Shown here piece by piece: positions 33,683 to 39,930 of a stretch of 39,930 nt of DNA. Positions within the stretch are counted from its first letter, which is position 1; each line of letters starts with the position of its first letter. This stretch comes from Alphaproteobacteria bacterium UBA7691 (GTDB lineage: Bacteria; Pseudomonadota; Alphaproteobacteria; Ferrovibrionales; Ferrovibrionaceae): positions 315-40,244 of the forward strand of contig DLGP01000022.1 in assembly GCA_002482765.1 (NCBI GenBank), written 5' to 3'. Under the pieces are notes generated by a model. It worked only from the letters and a program-made list of their open reading frames with translations, was not told where the DNA came from and ran no database searches. The position numbers were made by a program, and so were the translations under genes.

Positions 33683-34298
33683 GCGGGCTGCCCTGCCAGC
33701 GCCGCACCAGGCCGGTTTCCAGACCAAACAGATCAAGCACGCGGCCAACACTGTGGTCGATCAGATCATCCAGGCTTTTCGGCGCCGCATAAAAGGCCGG
33801 CATCGGCGGCGCCAGGATGGCGCCGATCTCGGTCACGCTCACCATGTTGCGCAGATGACCCAGATGCAGCGGTGTTTCGCGCGGCACCAGCACCAGGCGG
33901 CGACGTTCCTTCAGCGTCACATCGGCGGCGCGGGTCAGCAGGTTGCCGGTAACGCCGGTGGCGATCTCGGCCAGGGTTTTCATCGAGCACGGAATCACCA
34001 CCATGCCCATGCTGGCGAAAGAGCCTGAGGCAATGGCAGCGCCGATATCAGCCAGCGGATAGACCTTGTGCGCCAATGCCTGAACCTGCTTCGCCGTATA
34101 CGTTGTTTCATAGGCGATGGTCATCTCGGCGGCGCGGGTCAGCACCAGATGTGTCTCGATCTGCTCGGCTTGCAGCGCTTCAAGCAGCCGGATGCCGTAG
34201 ATCACACCCGATGCGCCACTGATACCCACAACCAAACGTCGCGCCGTTTGTTGCGGCATCGTCGTTGCGGGTTGTGCGGTTTTTTTGCGGCGCGTCAT
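33672..34298 (-). CDS. ubiX: Flavin prenyltransferase UbiX
   Basis: UbiX makes prenylated FMN, the cofactor of UbiD-type decarboxylases in ubiquinone synthesis. The 208-residue protein has the FMN-binding VVGISGASGVIYGIRLLE segment near residue 20 and the conserved VIPCSMKTLAEIATG and MPAFYAAPKSLDDLIDHSVGR segments. ATG at 34298 is preferred to ATG at 34331. An ATG at 34259 would also keep the domain, so the first dozen residues (rich in Lys and Arg) are uncertain. No ubiD gene is in the window. Confidence 0.93.
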   Translation of the reverse strand: MTRRKKTAQPATTMPQQTARRLVVGISGASGVIYGIRLLEALQAEQIETHLVLTRAAEMTIAYETTYTAKQVQALAHKVYPLADIGAAIASGSFASMGMVVIPCSMKTLAEIATGVTGNLLTRAADVTLKERRRLVLVPRETPLHLGHLRNMVSVTEIGAILAPPMPAFYAAPKSLDDLIDHSVGRVLDLFGLETGLVRRWQGSPLKK

Positions 34299-34432
34299 TT
34301 CGTCACCATTTTGTCTTAAAGGGGCTGACAAAGCGAGGGGTCAGTGCTTACATGAACAAGTACGCGCATCGGTGTGGTCGCGTTCAAGGCCGCGCCGACA
34401 CTGCGCTCCTAAACCGCAAGGAGGAGGACGCT

Positions 34433-34597
34433 ATGGCTACTGAAGCGCATATCGAGAGCCTGGTCGAGAAACATGCCCATTTGCAGGCTGTGATCGACGA
34501 TGAAACCCATCGCCCATTGCCCGATCCCGTTCGCATCACTCGGCTCAAGCGCGAGAAGCTGAAGCTGAAGGAAGAGATTTCGCGGCTGAAGCAATAG
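34433..34597 (+). CDS. DUF465 family mini-protein (second copy)
   Basis: A 54-residue DUF465-type helical protein (MATEAHIESLVEKHAHLQAV, then RLKREKLKLKEEISRLK). The start at 34433 is set by an excellent ribosome site, AAGGAGGAGG, 4 bases before it. The frame extends upstream, but without similarity. It is shorter than the 71-residue copy at 32912 but has the same helix-turn-helix hairpin pattern with a basic second helix. It converges with the acyl-CoA synthetase gene. The strong ribosome site suggests abundant synthesis. Confidence 0.87.
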   Translation: MATEAHIESLVEKHAHLQAVIDDETHRPLPDPVRITRLKREKLKLKEEISRLKQ

Positions 34598-34627
34598 CCC
34601 CAGCCGCGCCGGGCGGGACGCTGGATT

Positions 34628-36253
34628 TTAATCCAGCGCCTTCGCCTTCTCGCGCAATTCAAATTTCTGAATCTTGCCGGTCGAGGTCTTTGGCAATTCG
34701 CTGAACACCACGGTCTTTGGCACCTTGAAACGGGCCAAGCGCTCGCGGCAGAAGGCGATCAAGTCTTCTGCCGTGGCCTTGCCGCCATTCTTCAGGGTCA
34801 CAAAGGCGCAAGGCGTCTCGCCCCAATGTTTGTCTGGCCGCGCCACCACGGCGGCTTCCAGCACATCCGGGTGCATGTAAAGCACACCTTCCACTTCCAG
34901 CGTCGAAATATTTTCGCCACCGGAAATGATGATGTCCTTGGAGCGATCCTTGATCTGCATGTAGCCGCCCGGATAGGCCACGCCGAGATCGCCGGAATGG
35001 AACCAGCCGCCGGCAAAGGCTTCCTGCGTCGCTTTCGGATTCTTCAGGTAGCCTTTCATCACCACGTTGCCGCGGAACATGATCTCGCCCATGGTTTCGC
35101 CATCGGCCGGCACTCGCTGCATGGTCTGCGGATCAAGCACCGCCACGTCTTCTTCAACATGGTAGCGCACGCCCTGGCGCGCCTTCAGCGCGGCGCGTTC
35201 GGGCAATTCCAGCTTGTCCCATTCCTCATGCCAATCACACACCACGGCGGGGCCATACACTTCGGTCAGGCCGTAAACATGGGTGATGTCAAAGCCCATG
35301 GCTTCCATGGCGGCGATCACGGCGGCCGGCGGGGCGGCACCGGCGGTCATGCATTTCACCCCCGGCTTCAGCTTGGCACGCACATCCTCGGGGGCATTGA
35401 TCAGCATGCTCAGCACCGTGGGGGCGCCGCAGAAATGCGTCACGCCCTGATCGGTGAAGCTGGCAAACACCGCAGCCGGTTCCACCTTGCGCAGGCAGAC
35501 ATGCACGCCAGCCAGCATGGTGATGGTCCAGGGGAAACACCAGCCGTCGCAATGGAACATCGGCAGGGTCCAGAGATAGACCGGATGTTTCGGCAGGTTC
35601 CAGGTGACGGCATTGCCAAGCGAATTGAGATAGGCGCCGCGATGATGCGTCACCACGCCTTTGGGATTGCCGGTGGTGCCGGATGTGTAGCCCAGCGCAA
35701 TGGCATCCCATTCGTCGAGCGGACCCTGCCAGGGATAATCAAAATCGCCCAGCTTGAGGAAGTCTTCATATTCGATGGCGCCGATACGCTCGCCGCTGGT
35801 CACCATGGCGTCGTCAATATCGATCACATAGGGGCGGTTCTTTGACAGTGCCAGCGCCTGCTCGGCCACGGCGGCGAATTCACGATCCACCAGCAGCACC
35901 TTGGCCTCGCCATGCTCCAGGATGAAGGCGATGGCGGCCGGATCGAGCCGGGTGTTGATCGCGTTCAGCACCGCGCCGGTGGCCGGCACGCCGAAATGTG
36001 CTTCCAGATGCGCCGGTGTGTTGGGGGCGATGATCGCCACCGTGTCGCCGCGCCGGATGCCGCGCCGCGCCAAAGCCGAAGCCAGGCGGCGGCAGCGCAT
36101 ATACAGCGTGGCATAATCGTAATGCCAGGCGCCATGCACCATGGCCAGGCGATGCGGGAAAACCTCGGCCGTGCGGCGCAGGAAGCTCAAGGGCGAAAGC
36201 GGCTCGTAATTGGCTGGATTCTTGTCGAGATCGCGGTCGTAAATCGTGCTCAT
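34628..36253 (-). CDS. Acyl-CoA synthetase (AMP-forming)
   Basis: A 541-residue member of the AMP-binding acyl-CoA synthetase family. The nucleotide-binding YTSGTTGNPKGVV lies near residue 180, with HVYGLTEVYGP near 325, the adenylate segment GWFHSGDLGV near 420 and the C-terminal catalytic lysine in TSTGKIQKFELR. It activates a fatty, methylthiopropionic or related acid to its CoA ester with ATP. Its sequence pattern is close to the medium-chain and DmdB-like groups, which cannot be separated by eye. The start at 36253 has GGGGGA about 8 bases upstream. The upstream TauE/SafE gene ends 130 bases away on the same strand. Confidence 0.92.
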   Translation of the reverse strand: MSTIYDRDLDKNPANYEPLSPLSFLRRTAEVFPHRLAMVHGAWHYDYATLYMRCRRLASALARRGIRRGDTVAIIAPNTPAHLEAHFGVPATGAVLNAINTRLDPAAIAFILEHGEAKVLLVDREFAAVAEQALALSKNRPYVIDIDDAMVTSGERIGAIEYEDFLKLGDFDYPWQGPLDEWDAIALGYTSGTTGNPKGVVTHHRGAYLNSLGNAVTWNLPKHPVYLWTLPMFHCDGWCFPWTITMLAGVHVCLRKVEPAAVFASFTDQGVTHFCGAPTVLSMLINAPEDVRAKLKPGVKCMTAGAAPPAAVIAAMEAMGFDITHVYGLTEVYGPAVVCDWHEEWDKLELPERAALKARQGVRYHVEEDVAVLDPQTMQRVPADGETMGEIMFRGNVVMKGYLKNPKATQEAFAGGWFHSGDLGVAYPGGYMQIKDRSKDIIISGGENISTLEVEGVLYMHPDVLEAAVVARPDKHWGETPCAFVTLKNGGKATAEDLIAFCRERLARFKVPKTVVFSELPKTSTGKIQKFELREKAKALD

Positions 36254-36382
36254 GCTGGTTTCCCCCAAAGCGGACAGAAATCACCCCTGTAGGCCGCAGA
36301 AACTAGCCAGAAGCCCGGGCCTGGGCAACGGCTGCGGTTTCATGCCTGGCTGCAATTTTATTTGTACAGAGTCGAAAGCGGC

Positions 36383-37147
36383 TCAAAGCCCCAAGCCGTC
36401 GGCCAGCAATTTCAGGCCACACAGGAAGGTGATGCCGTAGATGATCAGATAAAAGGCGCGGTCGCTGAGAAATTTATGCAGCCACATGCCCAGATACACG
36501 CCTGCCACTGCTACGGGTGCCAGGATGGCGGCAGTGCCAAGGTTGACCGCGCTGAGCTGCCCAAGCCAGGCATAGGGGATCAGCTTCACATAATTCAGCA
36601 CGGTGAAGTAGACAATGCTGGTGCCGACAAACAACGTCTTGTCGAGCCGCTGCGGCACCAGATAGACCGAGAGCGGCGGCCCGCCGGCATGGGCGATGAA
36701 GCTGGTGAAGCCGGAAATCACGCTCCAGAACAGGCCTTTTTTCACATTCATTGGCGCCGGTTGCGGGCTGCCCTTGCGCAGCCACTTATCCAGCACAAAC
36801 ACCACGGCCACCAGGCCGATGATGATCTGCACGCCGCGATTGCTCACCCAATCGGCGGTCAGCGTGCCGATCAGGATGCCCACCAGCGCACCGGGCAGGA
36901 TGATCATCATGTTGGCGCGGTCCCAGGTCTTGCGATAAGCCCACAGGCCGGCCAAATCCATGATGCACAGCACCGGCAGGGTGATGGCCGCAGCTTGCAG
37001 GGGCGGGATGGTCAGGCTCATCAGCGGCAAAGCCAGCAGGCTGGTGCCGGGGCCGAAGCCGCCCTTGCTCAAGCCGATCAGGATCACCGCCGGCATCGCG
37101 GCGACATAAAACCAGGGGTCGTGCAGAATCGGCAGGGCTTCGAGCAT
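36383..37147 (-). CDS. Sulfite exporter TauE/SafE (TSUP) family permease
   Basis: A 254-residue inner-membrane protein with about eight hydrophobic helices. The GLSKGGFGPGTSLLALPL segment near residue 25 and its repeat-like counterpart SGFTSFIAHAGGPPLSVYLVP near residue 150 are the two TSUP family signatures. Members export or import sulfite, sulfoacetate or other small organic acids. No sulfur gene is next to it, so the substrate is open. Divergent from the coiled-coil/zapA pair by 122 bases. Confidence 0.88.
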   Translation of the reverse strand: MLEALPILHDPWFYVAAMPAVILIGLSKGGFGPGTSLLALPLMSLTIPPLQAAAITLPVLCIMDLAGLWAYRKTWDRANMMIILPGALVGILIGTLTADWVSNRGVQIIIGLVAVVFVLDKWLRKGSPQPAPMNVKKGLFWSVISGFTSFIAHAGGPPLSVYLVPQRLDKTLFVGTSIVYFTVLNYVKLIPYAWLGQLSAVNLGTAAILAPVAVAGVYLGMWLHKFLSDRAFYLIIYGITFLCGLKLLADGLGL

Positions 37148-37269
37148 GGCGCTTGTGGATAACTTTCAGGGCTGGCGGGCAGGTCGGGCGTTTGGTTGAC
37201 GCTGAGCCCGGGCGACGCTTATCTTCCCTGTCAGCTAATCAGTCCAACATCATAAAGCAATTGACGATC

Positions 37270-37881
37270 ATGGAAAACGGTGTGGCCGCAGCGTCGGTCG
37301 CGATGGAGAAGGCGTTGCGCCGGCTGGATGCCGCGCTGGCCAGCCGTGCCGTGGCCTATCGCACCCTGTCGGAGCAACATGCCCAGGCCGGCCAGGAAGT
37401 GCGGCTGCTGCGCGAGGCTTTGCAGGCGGCGCGCGAGGAGGCGGATTCCTGCCGTGAACGTGCCGCCCTGGTGGATGCGCTGCGCGAGGAATTGGCCACC
37501 ATGCAGGCCGATGCCGGCCCGGTTGCGCTTGTGCCGGGGCCGGCGGTGGTTGATCCGGCCATGGCCGAGCAGTTTGCCGCCTTGCAGCGCGAACGCGACG
37601 ATCTGAAACGCGAGCGGGACGATTTGAGCGGGCGGCTATCGGCGGCGCTGGCGGCGCAGGCGCAATTGAAGCTGGTGGCTGAGCGCGCCACCCTGGCCGC
37701 CGCTGCGCCCGTGCTGCCTCTGCCGGCGCCGGAAGATGCCGGGGTGATTGCCGACCTGCGCGCTGATCTGGCCCAGGCCCGTGCTGCGCAGGCTGAAGCC
37801 AAGGCTTTCGAAGCCGATGTGATGGCGCGGATTGAAACCACCATGGCCCGGCTGCGCCGCGCCCTGGCCGAACCCGCTTGA
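37270..37881 (+). CDS. Alpha-proteobacterial coiled-coil protein preceding zapA
   Basis: A 203-residue protein, mostly alpha-helical, with long charged heptad stretches (VALEAL-type pattern, QFAALQRERDDLKRERDDLSGRL) interrupted by Ala/Pro-rich segments. The first 120 residues carry Leu and Ala at heptad positions. No membrane or signal segment is seen. Directly followed by zapA after 10 bases with AGGAGGA, so the two are co-transcribed. A coiled-coil gene in front of zapA is frequent in alphaproteobacteria, and a role in division-ring assembly is inferred from this pairing only. ATG at 37270 is used. The frame is open further upstream. Confidence 0.7.
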   Translation: MENGVAAASVAMEKALRRLDAALASRAVAYRTLSEQHAQAGQEVRLLREALQAAREEADSCRERAALVDALREELATMQADAGPVALVPGPAVVDPAMAEQFAALQRERDDLKRERDDLSGRLSAALAAQAQLKLVAERATLAAAAPVLPLPAPEDAGVIADLRADLAQARAAQAEAKAFEADVMARIETTMARLRRALAEPA

Positions 37882-37891
37882 GGAGGACAGC

Positions 37892-38227
37892 ATGGGTGAA
37901 GTGACTGTCACCGTGAATGGCCGGCTCTATCCGATCGGCTGTGATGACGGCGAGGAAGAACAGGTCGAACGCCTGTCGGGTGTGGTCGATGTGCGGGTCC
38001 GTGAACTGGCGGCCCTGGTCGGCCAGGTCGGCGAGGCCCGGCTGTTGCTGATGGCGGCGCTCACCATGGCCGACGATCTGGAAGGCGCCCAGCGCGACTT
38101 GCAGCAATTGCGCCAGGATGTCGCCGTTTTGCGCCAGGAGCAGGACAGCGCCAAAACCGGCGCCGATGCCCTGCTCGGCCTGGCCCAGAAGCTGGAAGAC
38201 ATCGCGGCCAAGCTGGAAGCGCCGTAA
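37892..38227 (+). CDS. zapA: Cell division protein ZapA
   Basis: ZapA binds FtsZ and stabilises the division ring. The 111-residue protein has the ZapA start VTVTVNGRLYPIGCDDGEEEQV, with the usual strand-turn-strand, followed by a long helical coiled-coil ending with LAQKLEDIAAKLEAP. The ribosome site AGGAGGA is 5 bases from the ATG at 37892. In many alphaproteobacteria the 6S RNA gene follows zapA. Here the next gene, a monooxygenase on the opposite strand, starts its end 4 bases later, so there is no room for it. Confidence 0.93.
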   Translation: MGEVTVTVNGRLYPIGCDDGEEEQVERLSGVVDVRVRELAALVGQVGEARLLLMAALTMADDLEGAQRDLQQLRQDVAVLRQEQDSAKTGADALLGLAQKLEDIAAKLEAP

Positions 38228-38230
38228 GGG

Positions 38231-39529
38231 TCAACCCCCGGCGCGACCCTGGCTCATGTCGCGCCGCAACTGGCCGGCATAATCACGGAAATCCACCTCC
38301 AGGGTGTAGCGTGCGCTATCGACATAGCGGCTTTGCACATGGCGGTGATGCGCCGCTATCTCGGCCTGCATGGTGGCTGCATCGGGCAGCGCGATGCGGC
38401 CGCCCAACACCCCCGCCAGCCAGCGCGCCTGGATTTCCACCAGCGGGATCGTAGCGCCGATCGGCTGCACCAGGCCGACAAAATACAGCCCCGGATGGCT
38501 GGCGCTGAGCATCCGGCGATAGAGCCGCACCGGCTCACGGTCGCGCACACAAAAAATGCCTGGATCAAGAAACGGAAAGCTGGTGCGGTAGCCGGTGGCA
38601 TAAATGATGGCATCCACCGGCGCACTGCTGCCATCGCTGAAAGCCACACTGTCGCCCTGCAAGGCGCGCACATCCGGCCGCATCCGGATCCAGCCATGGC
38701 CGATATAGGGCAGCAATTCCTGGCTGATGGTGGCATGTTCGCGCCACATCGGATGCGGCGGCTTTTTCACACCATAGCGTTCCTGATCGCCGACAGTGAG
38801 ATACATCAGTCGCGCGATGATGGCGCGGGCCAGCGGTGTTGGCAGTTTCAGCTTGCGGATCAGGAAGGCCGACCAGCGGTCGGTGGGAATGCCGAGGATG
38901 TATTTCGGCATGATCCAGGCGCCGCGCCGGGTGGATAGCTGCACGCTGGCGGCGCGGCGGCACAGGTCCACCGCGATATCCACCGCCGAATTGCCGATGC
39001 CCACCACCAGCACATGCTTGCCGTCGAAGCCATCGGCGGTCTTGTAGTCATGGCTATGAATTTGCGGGCCATCAAAATGCCCTGGAAAACTCGGCCAGCG
39101 CGCATCCCAGAGATGGCCGTTGGCCACCAGCACGGCGCGGTAGAGGCTGCTCTCGCCGTTTTCCAGGCTCACCCGCCAGGCACCAGCCTCGGGCTTTACC
39201 TCGGCGACCTTGGTGTTGAAGCGGATATGCGGCAGCACGCCGTAATGGCTGGCATAGGCTTCCAGATACTGCATCACCTGCCAATGCGACGGGAAATCCG
39301 GCCAATCGTCGGGCGTGGGAAAATCCGGGTATTGCAGATTGCGCCGGCTGGTATCGATATGCAGGCTGCGATAGGCGGATGACATGCCGTTGTCATTCAT
39401 GTAGCGCCAATTGCCGCCGATGGCCGAGCCGGCCTCGAAACAATCAAAGCCGATGCCGGCCTGTTTCAGCGCCTTGGCCGCCGCCACGCCGCTGGAGCCG
39501 GCGCCGATGATGCAGACTTTATCACTCAT
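38231..39529 (-). CDS. Flavin-containing monooxygenase
   Basis: A 432-residue flavoprotein monooxygenase using FAD and NADPH. The FAD site IIGAGSSG is near residue 8, the FMO fingerprint FxGxxxHxxxY is intact as FDGPQIHSHDY, the NADPH site is VVGIGNSAVD near residue 172, and the late motif IYATGY is also present. It could oxygenate N- or S-containing soft nucleophiles. It overlaps the 3' end of the upstream dehydrogenase gene by 8 bases on the same strand, so the two are coupled. The end lies 4 bases from zapA's stop in converging orientation. The substrate is unknown. Confidence 0.92.
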   Translation of the reverse strand: MSDKVCIIGAGSSGVAAAKALKQAGIGFDCFEAGSAIGGNWRYMNDNGMSSAYRSLHIDTSRRNLQYPDFPTPDDWPDFPSHWQVMQYLEAYASHYGVLPHIRFNTKVAEVKPEAGAWRVSLENGESSLYRAVLVANGHLWDARWPSFPGHFDGPQIHSHDYKTADGFDGKHVLVVGIGNSAVDIAVDLCRRAASVQLSTRRGAWIMPKYILGIPTDRWSAFLIRKLKLPTPLARAIIARLMYLTVGDQERYGVKKPPHPMWREHATISQELLPYIGHGWIRMRPDVRALQGDSVAFSDGSSAPVDAIIYATGYRTSFPFLDPGIFCVRDREPVRLYRRMLSASHPGLYFVGLVQPIGATIPLVEIQARWLAGVLGGRIALPDAATMQAEIAAHHRHVQSRYVDSARYTLEVDFRDYAGQLRRDMSQGRAGG

Positions 39530-39930
39530 GGCTCAGGCCCCCATTCATCAGAAAATCCTGCAACACGGCATCCAGATCGGCATCGGGCAGAATGCCGAGG
39601 CGGCGGGCGCGGGCTGAATCAAAGCGTTTCGGCCAGCTATCAACAATGCGCTGCATCGCCGGGTCGGGCGCCCAGCCAATCGCGCCCAGCCGATGGCCCG
39701 CCGGCAAGCTGGCGGCATGGCGGCGCAGGCATTCGATCATCATCGCCACCGTAACGCTGAGCGCCGGCAGGTTGAGGGCGTGGCTGTCGCCAAAGGCTTC
39801 CGGCGGCATGTCATGCAGCGTGATCAGGCCGCGCACCACGGCGCCCACCGATACCACCGGCAGCCAGGTTTCCGGGGTCAGCGGGCAGGCCACCGGCTCG
39901 CCGCGCAGCGGTTCGCGCAGGATGCCGGCC
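39522..39930 (-). CDS. DenD-like NAD-dependent epimerase/dehydrogenase, C-terminal part (5' truncated by window)
   Basis: The C-terminal 135 residues of a short-chain dehydrogenase/epimerase. The segments ILREPLRGEP, LNLPALSVTVAMMIECLRR and IVDSWPKRFDSARARRLG fit the C-terminal domain of D-erythronate dehydrogenase-like proteins. The frame is open to the last base of the window, so the N-terminal Rossmann domain is outside. An apparent GTG at 39893 is within the protein. It is followed by the monooxygenase gene with an 8-base overlap, suggesting one operon. Substrate specificity is inferred from family resemblance only. Confidence 0.75.
   Translation of the reverse strand, partial: AGILREPLRGEPVACPLTPETWLPVVSVGAVVRGLITLHDMPPEAFGDSHALNLPALSVTVAMMIECLRRHAASLPAGHRLGAIGWAPDPAMQRIVDSWPKRFDSARARRLGILPDADLDAVLQDFLMNGGLSHE

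Noticed and set aside
38220..38235. 6S RNA gene expected after zapA
   Set aside because: Only 3 bases separate zapA from the converging monooxygenase gene, so there is no space for it here.

Overview
The window reads as a chromosomal segment of a high-GC alphaproteobacterium, most likely in the Rhodospirillales in the broad sense. The basis is the gene content: a trpF-trpB-trpA-accD-(x)-folC/trxA neighbourhood, a DUF2794 protein, two DUF465 proteins, zapA behind a coiled-coil gene, a TIGR02444 gene, and a che operon in the order known from Sinorhizobium and Caulobacter. The genus cannot be decided from the sequence. Both ends cut genes: a glutamine-synthetase-family gene on the left and a DenD-like dehydrogenase on the right. 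No rRNA, tRNA, CRISPR array, transposase or phage gene was seen.

Layout. 1-3209: glutamine-synthetase-like ligase, aldehyde dehydrogenase and iron-dependent alcohol dehydrogenase, a likely amine or amino-alcohol catabolic operon. 3268-9479: a GPH-type sugar transporter, a luciferase-like monooxygenase with a PcaC-like decarboxylase, an unknown protein with an HTH-like tail, an SpuC-like class III aminotransferase and a monoacylglycerol-lipase-like hydrolase. 9476-17940 (minus): a chemotaxis operon, in transcription order CheZ-like protein, Hpt-like protein, unknown 152-aa protein, STAS protein, cheY, cheA, cheW, cheR, cheB, a second CheY, and a marR-type gene at the tail. 18253-20703 (plus, divergent): a two-module pentapeptide-repeat protein, cheD and an atypical receiver protein. 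20797-22401: a DUF2794 gene and a secreted dienelactone-hydrolase-like protein. 22647-29803: trxA, folC, an AraC/GyrI regulator inserted between folC and accD, then accD, trpA, trpB, trpF, pyrF. 29874-32897: an SGNH-like protein, an OpgC-type membrane acyltransferase and a divergent polysaccharide deacetylase. 32912-39930: DUF465, TIGR02444, ubiX, a second DUF465 gene, an acyl-CoA synthetase, a TauE/SafE permease, a coiled-coil protein, zapA, a flavin monooxygenase and the DenD-like gene.

How it fits together. The chemotaxis locus is the most interesting part. It encodes the adaptation and phosphorelay core (CheA, W, R, B, D and two CheY) but no chemoreceptor and no flagellar gene. Around the core sit several uncommon proteins: an Hpt-like protein whose expected phospho-histidine is Trp, a receiver whose phospho-aspartate is Glu, a protein with a CheZ-like DxxxQ motif and acidic C-terminus, a STAS protein coupled to cheY by an ATGA overlap, and a pentapeptide-repeat protein next to cheD. 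Together they suggest a chemotaxis branch with extra non-catalytic or scaffold components. The remaining regions are mostly housekeeping (Trp, pyrimidine, fatty acid, folate, quinone, division) mixed with catabolic genes.
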